From positions 1 through 39,766 of the forward strand of contig JADNRV010000392.1 of the NCBI GenBank assembly GCA_015499995.1: a DNA stretch of 39,766 nucleotides, in the 5' to 3' direction. The notes beneath the pieces are model-generated. The model had not been told where the DNA came from, made no database searches, and worked only from the letters and a program-made list of their open reading frames with translations. The number at the start of each line of letters is the position of its first letter. Positions within the stretch are counted from its first letter, which is position 1. The position numbers and the translations under genes are program-made. Shown here in pieces: positions 34,701 through 39,766 of the stretch. The stretch comes from Flammula alnicola. Its lineage: Eukaryota > Basidiomycota > Agaricomycetes > Agaricales > Strophariaceae.

Positions 34701-35175
34701 TACTATTAGCAGCGGTACCCCAGTGGGCAGTCGGAATGGCGGCAACATAGAAAGCACACCAGCGGAAAATAGGACTTCAGCTATATACCAACATCCCAAC
34801 CTCAACTCGTCTGCTCCCGCACTTTCGACCATGGGCTCAGCGACAAGCAATACACCGCCGACGCTGACACATAGGTCTGCGACGTCGCCCAACAAGAGAC
34901 TGACGTTCGCGACAAATTTGTCAGTATATGATACGTTCTCGGCGTCCGTCTACGATCGGAGGAGCGAGCCGGCGACATGGAGTCGCTTGACCCCTGCGCT
35001 TGCGCAGAGGATAAAAGAGGAACTGAATTCCTATAAAATGGAGGAGATGGAAGTGCATGCTTCGAGTCGAATTCAGTACGTATTTTTTCCTTTTTCTTGA
35101 TCTCCACGTTTCCTCGAATTTGGATGGGAGCTGACGTACTTCATCCACCCCCACAGTACGCAGTTCTTTGTTTGA
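31737..35175 (+). CDS. Large Q/S-rich conserved fungal protein with conserved C-terminal motif, frameshifted
   Basis: Exons 31737-34178, 34322-35075 and 35157-35175. The head is poly-Gln with Pro-rich stretches (QQQQQHQQQH, QQQPPPQPYQ). The middle is Ser/Ala-rich with charged helices (KDKDKSKDKDGAEG) and acid/His-rich runs. The conserved parts are RRPAKGILKR and the C-terminus NKRLTFATNLSVYDTFSASV, YDRRSEPATWSRLTPALAQ, RIKEELNSYKMEEMEVHASS and RIHTQFFV-stop. The last two-exon join is confirmed by that ending. This C-terminal block is reminiscent of a fungal-specific tail seen in cytoskeleton- or polarity-associated proteins, but I cannot name it safely. The reading frame changes at a run of five C at 32590-32594; one more C would give a continuous 1071-residue reading. 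The start at 31737 (MAVLATPDWLHNM) has good context. Confidence 0.75.
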
Positions 35176-36962
35176 TTGGATCTGGGATTCTCCTGCCCTA
35201 TCTATACTATCCACCTCTGGGTTCTCCGCATACTACGTGTGACGACTTTCTTTCCTTCTAGTCTTTATCTGTCTTTTTGGATCTCCCATTATCCCATCCA
35301 TCCAACCAACCTCATGATTCCCCTTCTTTTGGCTCTTTTACCCAAGAACACACCCATCCTGGCTTGATCTAACGTAACGACCATCCATACGTGTCCGTCC
35401 CTCTATTCATGCTCGCTCGCCATTCATCACAAGGCATCTCCTGTCCTTCCTGGCTGTCTACTGTCTATCGTCTGCATCTGACCGGCTGAACTGTTCTTCT
35501 TACCTCCATACTGTCTTTTCTATATATTTTTTGTCTGTCATTCTTTTCCTCTTCCTCTTCCTTTTTTGCCTTTGCCTTTACCCTCCTACAATCCTGCCAT
35601 TACAACCCTCTTAGTGGTCACGACGATGACTTGGAACTGAGCATCGTTATCATTGCTATCCCGACGCCTGATAACCCATTTTAAAAAATCCTGTATACCC
35701 GCACAATCCAATCTCCAATCCAATCTCCATATCCAATATCCCATACACAATACCCCCACGTCGCTCAGGTCGTCCAATTCGATTCGGTTAGTTACCTTAG
35801 GGTCACTTGCTTTAGAAAAGTTGTTGCTTTGCGATTGCTTTCCTTTACCCCTCGTTCTTCTACTTTCCTTTCTTTTTACTTTTTATCCCTACGCAGTTCA
35901 AAACCCAGTCTCATAGAAGACCGTCAGATTGACAGAAGACAGACAGAAGAGAGTCGGCCGGGATCCTACTGCAGTTGTGGACACGGCCGCAGTTTGGTCG
36001 ATTACGGATCCGACATACACCATACACCATATGATAGCTCCGGGATACGATACGCGCTGGTAGCCCACCCGGCCTATCTTATTATCTTACTATTCCCGCC
36101 CATCTCGTGCCCTGTGTGGGCTTGGCTTTCCAGGTCCTGCCCACGCAGCGTGCTATAGCACTGGCACACTAAGGATTTCGAATTATGTATTGTCCTTAAT
36201 CATCCCATTACTTACGCCCTATCGTACACCCCGTATATCCCCTTTTTCTCCCTTGTTCTCTTCCAGCTTCTTCTTTCCTTTTTGCAAAATTGACCCGGAA
36301 CGGACATCACGAAAACCTGCATAACGTACGCACTGCATGCCCAAGCTGCCCGGCCACCATCCCATGATCGCATTATCTCATCGTCTCAAATGTTACTACC
36401 AAGTACTACTATTACTACTACTACTCATCGTTATATATACTGCACTCTCATTCTCACTCTGGCAAGCTCAAGTATCTGAATCACCTCCGTTTTCGTCTCT
36501 TTTGTTTGGATTTCGTCTTGAATTTGATAAAAACATCCACCGATAGGTGTTGTCCTTCCGTGACGTTTTCCTGCAAGGCACCTTTCTCGTTGGTAACAGC
36601 AAACTTTAAGTATTCAAGTACATGGCGCAGATAAGTAGATCGATCAACTGGCAGTCTATCAAGTTTTACGGTACAAAGTTCTTAGTATGGCCTGGAGGAA
36701 AACAATTCATCTGCTGCGGATACGGGAAGAACGAGATACAACAAAAGAGGCGCCCATTCTAATTTGAGCGCGTAATTAATGTGACAGATCGCGTGATTGA
36801 ATGATATGTGACTCACTTACGTCACTACACAGCCGAATATCGTCTTCGACAACATCACTGGCAACCACCTCCTACACGGCGCATTCCAAGATCACTCTCT
36901 TTGCAGTTCTTCGGGACATTCTGTTCGTGTAATCTCATCTAATGAGATAGACGTTTCTTTGG
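35176..36962. other. Intergenic, pyrimidine-rich
   Basis: 1.8 kb. The first half is strongly C/T-rich on the plus strand, consistent with a long 3' UTR of the Q-rich gene. A short ACT/TAC microsatellite lies near 36400-36424. No gene supported. Confidence 0.55.
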
Positions 36963-38375
36963 ATGAGTTCAAGTTACTCGGAATCAAAGTCGCTTGCATT
37001 TCGTGCTAACTTGGCCAAGTTGGTGTCGCCTTTGCGACGTGTGCGATCTAGGACGCCCTTCTTTCATCTAGCGGCACATAGGATTCCAACATTATGGTCC
37101 TTATATCGAGGGCTGCTGCGTAGCTCCCCGACAGAGGATGTAAGCTAACATTCTTCATCCAGGGCTGCTTCTCTGATTTAAACGCTCAATTGAATTTGAA
37201 AAGGTCAAATTTCGCGTGCGGCTTCTTTTCCACCAGAACAGACAATTTACTGGCGTGGAAAAAACGCTGACGAGCCTTAAGCTTGGTTATAAGGTCATTA
37301 ACGGAATTCAACACCCCTTTTATATTTACCTATTATTTTTTTTTAGTGGCTTGACTTCTTCAAGAAAGCGAAAGACGGCGATGAACGTTGTCAGAATGTC
37401 ATGATGCGATTTTCGAGTTTAATTGCGACGAAGCGAGAAAAGACTCGGATGATGAAACTCGTGCGAGAAGAACTGGTGCGCAATGACCCTCTTCTACATG
37501 TTTCTCCCTGAAACTAATCATACGTTAATTTAGGAGTGGCAAGAGAAACTTCGTCACCGGCCGATTCTTAGTGGGGGCTTTATGCGCCCTACTGTTAACC
37601 ATGGCCCTCTTCCGCGGATGAAACCCCAGCCACCTGCCATTTCGCACTTAATAATCAAACGACTGAAAAAGCGAGAGTTGCGTCATGACAAGAGAAAAAA
37701 GCTTGAAGATGACCTGGAGGACCTCACCATGGAACAGCAATTTGAAGAAGGATTGCGTAAGTTAACCAAAGTCCAGTTTCCAACAGTGTTTTCAGGTCCA
37801 GGCATCTCACAACGATGGAGTATGTGTTCTTTGATATCGTCTAGTCCTGAAGATGTTCACCGAGAATCACATTTTCAGAGCAACCCATCGTCGAATCGAT
37901 TCGAGATATCAGCAAACGTCAACAGCTTGAATATGTTAGAGCTGAGACACCGTTTTCTCCGGAACTGTTTGAAAGGATTATTGAAGCACGACGAGAGAAG
38001 ATCCGTAACAAAACTCGGGAGAAGGACAGGGAACGCCGTGGAGAACTCACAAAGAGCGCCATCAAACGCCAACGAAAAGGACCTCCTGCACATATCCTGG
38101 CTAAAATGACCGCGAAGGAGCGCGAGATGGATAAAATTTCGAGGAGCCTGAGTGAGGTGGGATATGTTGCATTAGTGAAGAGGAGACTTGGTTTCAGACT
38201 GAAGGATCCTGACGCTGGCCTTGAACTTGGAGAGAAAAACAATCGCCCACTTCTCAGGCAAGCTACACATTTAATCCATGCCGAGAATCGGAGAAGGCAA
38301 ATCGAGGAACAAAAACTAACCTCGTTCACCTCTCGCACCGTCTGCAGGGAAAGAGCCCAGGCGACAGGAGAATAG
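36963..38375 (+). CDS. LYR-motif protein, Cup1-like, probably mitochondrial
   Basis: Six exons (36963-37139, 37204-37293, 37347-37475, 37534-37756, 37796-37819, 37879-38375) give 379 residues. The N-terminus is Ser/Arg/Leu-rich with few acids (LAFRANLAKLVSPLRRVRSR), compatible with a mitochondrial presequence. It is followed by the LYR signature at residues 47-49 (TLWSLYRGLLRSSP), VKFRVRLLFHQNRQFTGVEK and KLGYKWLDFFKKAKDGDE, the layout of a LYR helical domain with its downstream Phe/Arg. The long C-terminal half (HRPILSGGFMRPTVNHGPLP, many Arg/Lys-rich helices) is much larger than in classic 100-residue LYRM proteins. Fungal proteins of this size with an N-terminal LYR domain include S. pombe Cup1, a mitochondrial LYR protein linked to caffeine resistance. 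The match is by architecture and partial motif only. Exon 5 is 24 nt. Confidence 0.75.
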
Positions 38376-38640
38376 AGCGATTTCTACCATTTTGTTAGCT
38401 TCCCATTTCGTAGAATTTACGCTCCTCTGCCGCCAATTTATTTATTTTACATTGACAAGGGACCATCGGCCGGGATGGCTTGAATTGGCTTGAAAAGTTA
38501 GGACATGATCAACACGTATATATCCCAAAACAAAAAAGTTCCGCAACCGGAATTTTGAACATCAGGGTCGATCACTGACCACCACCACCATCTACCATTC
38601 AGGTAGCGCGAGCTGCTTATATGCTTCAAGGTTCAAAGGC

Positions 38641-39766
38641 ATGGCAAGAGCCACTGATGTCGACTCTATACCTCCAGAAATCCACGATCTCATAATTGAC
38701 CATTTCGCCCTCAAGCCGGCCACTAAATTTTGGGAGTCAGATACAAACGTGGACATCGAGAATAGAGCAACTTTACGCGCATGTTTCTCTGGTCTCGCGC
38801 TCGTACTGTGCTCGTGCGTATCGGCGCCTCTTCTCATCCATAATCCTCTCCGTGTACACGTGTAAACCCCACATAACGCGTGATGCTCTAACCATTCGAC
38901 GATGCGCCGACATATTACGCGACAGCCTCCAGTTTCCTGATATTGGGATGGTCTAACCACATCCGCTCTTTTTCTCTTCGGATTAGAGGGGCCAACCCAG
39001 AGCAAATGCGTACCCCTGTTCCAGGAAGGGAAGGTTGGGCTTATATGGACGCGCTGCAAGGACCTAATCACGGTATCAATTCCATGACCATGGATGTGGG
39101 GCTTTCAACCCACAACGAAGTCGAATATGCGAAGCTTGATAAGGAATTCCTCCGTGCATTCGACGGCCTGTGTCATTCTCCGAAAATGAGGCACATGCAT
39201 TTGCAAGGTTTTTGCAGTATTCCAAGGATCCTATTTTACGGAACGCACATCAAGCACATCGAGATGTACAGGACGCGTCTGACACGCGGCGACGAAATGT
39301 CCGAGAACGCACAGGTCACTCTGATGGAATCTATTGCCGTAGATGAATCTTTCCCCTTGGTCAACCTTCTTCATTCGGACGGAGATTATGTCGGCACAGC
39401 ATCGCGGTATCAGGTCGCCTTCAAGGAACTAAGAAACTCCTTTTCCGCCTTTGTTACGCTGATAGGATACCAAGTGCAATCGATATCGCGATATGCGCCT
39501 CGAATACCCTGCAAACCCTTCACATACATCTCTCTGGGTTAGATAGCATTCACTTCATCCCGCCACATTCTTCCACCCCAAAATATGTCTTCCACCACCT
39601 ACACAAACTCTCTACACTGCGGATATCCAAAGATGTTGGGCGCCTTTTGGAGGAACTCTGTGTAATTCACCCCTTTCGACGCCTGCTTGAATCCTGCACA
39701 CTTCCCCGATCCTTAAAAACTCTCATACTGGAGACAGGGTCAGCGCGTGGCTGGTATTCGTCAGAC
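38641..39766 (+). pseudogene. F-box/LRR-like gene broken by frameshifts, runs off the window
   Basis: The head matches basidiomycete F-box proteins: IPPEIHDLIIDHFALKPATK, then RATLRAC. The expected continuation SLVSRSYCARAYRRLFSSI lies in the next frame, starting after a TTT run at about 38783. A second shift occurs at about 38950, where DIGMV meets a stop while NHIRSFSLRIRGANPE continues in the third frame. A third lies at about 39460-39475, before IDIAICASNTLQTLHIHLSG and the LRR-like end, which is still open at the window edge. Stops exist in every single frame, and introns of plausible length do not fit at the junctions. Functional members of this family are substrate adaptors of SCF ubiquitin ligases. 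This copy looks dead, unless the assembly has indel errors. Confidence 0.75.

Noticed and set aside
36337..36546. 69-codon plus-strand ORF with one hydrophobic stretch
   Set aside because: The hydrophobic run is produced by a CTA/ACT microsatellite. No supporting context.
1..39766. CRISPR array, rRNA, riboswitch, bacterial insertion sequence or biosynthetic cluster
   Set aside because: No regularly spaced repeats, rRNA motifs, bacterial-type elements or core biosynthetic enzymes are visible. All supported genes are eukaryotic and intron-bearing.

Overview
The window looks like nuclear DNA of a filamentous basidiomycete, most likely an Agaricomycete (mushroom-type) fungus. Almost every gene is cut by 45-70 bp introns with GT(A/G)NGT donors and AG acceptors, several genes carry exons of only 10-24 nt, and the gene set is fungal: a mitotic-exit NDR kinase, RPA12, OST5, YOP1, UNC93-like transporters, a DUF2235 hydrolase, an LTA4-hydrolase-type aminopeptidase, an ArfGAP and an F-box gene. 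The sequence carries no bacterial, organellar or viral signature. Exon coordinates were worked out by hand from splice signals and reading-frame continuity. For eleven genes the summed exons are divisible by three, which is a useful internal check.

Layout. 92-2519 (-): multi-pass membrane protein of unknown function with a long low-complexity N-terminus. 2885-5440 (-): DUF2235 alpha/beta hydrolase, about 17 exons. 5.4-9.4 kb: gene-poor and decayed, with a 133-bp inverted repeat around a broken ORF and relics that look like a degraded F-box/LRR-type gene. 9443-11450 (+): Dbf2/Sid2-type kinase. 12732-13817 (-): hypothetical acidic/basic protein. 14559-15264 (+) and 15266-15611 (-): RPA12 and OST5, tail to tail with one base between their stop codons. 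15746-16540 (+): YOP1. 16.5-18.2 kb: intergenic, with a degenerate repeat pair. 18222-20418 (-) and 23158-25295 (+): two divergently oriented UNC93-like MFS paralogues with identical 12-exon architecture, separated by 2.7 kb that holds a perfect 34-bp palindrome. 25647-28301 (+): LTA4-hydrolase-type aminopeptidase, convergent with 28422-29874 (-), an ArfGAP. 31737-35175 (+): large Q/S-rich conserved fungal protein with an apparent 1-base frameshift. 36963-38375 (+): LYR-motif protein. 38641 to the edge: F-box pseudogene with three frame breaks.

There is no operon or metabolic cluster. Most genes are unrelated housekeeping functions (rRNA transcription, N-glycosylation, ER shaping, vesicle traffic, cytokinesis signalling) interleaved with lineage-specific families (UNC93-like, DUF2235, F-box). 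The most informative structures are the inverted UNC93 duplication with conserved microexons, the foldback element at 6.4-7.1 kb, and the extreme exon fragmentation of the DUF2235 gene, including a probable GC-AG intron.
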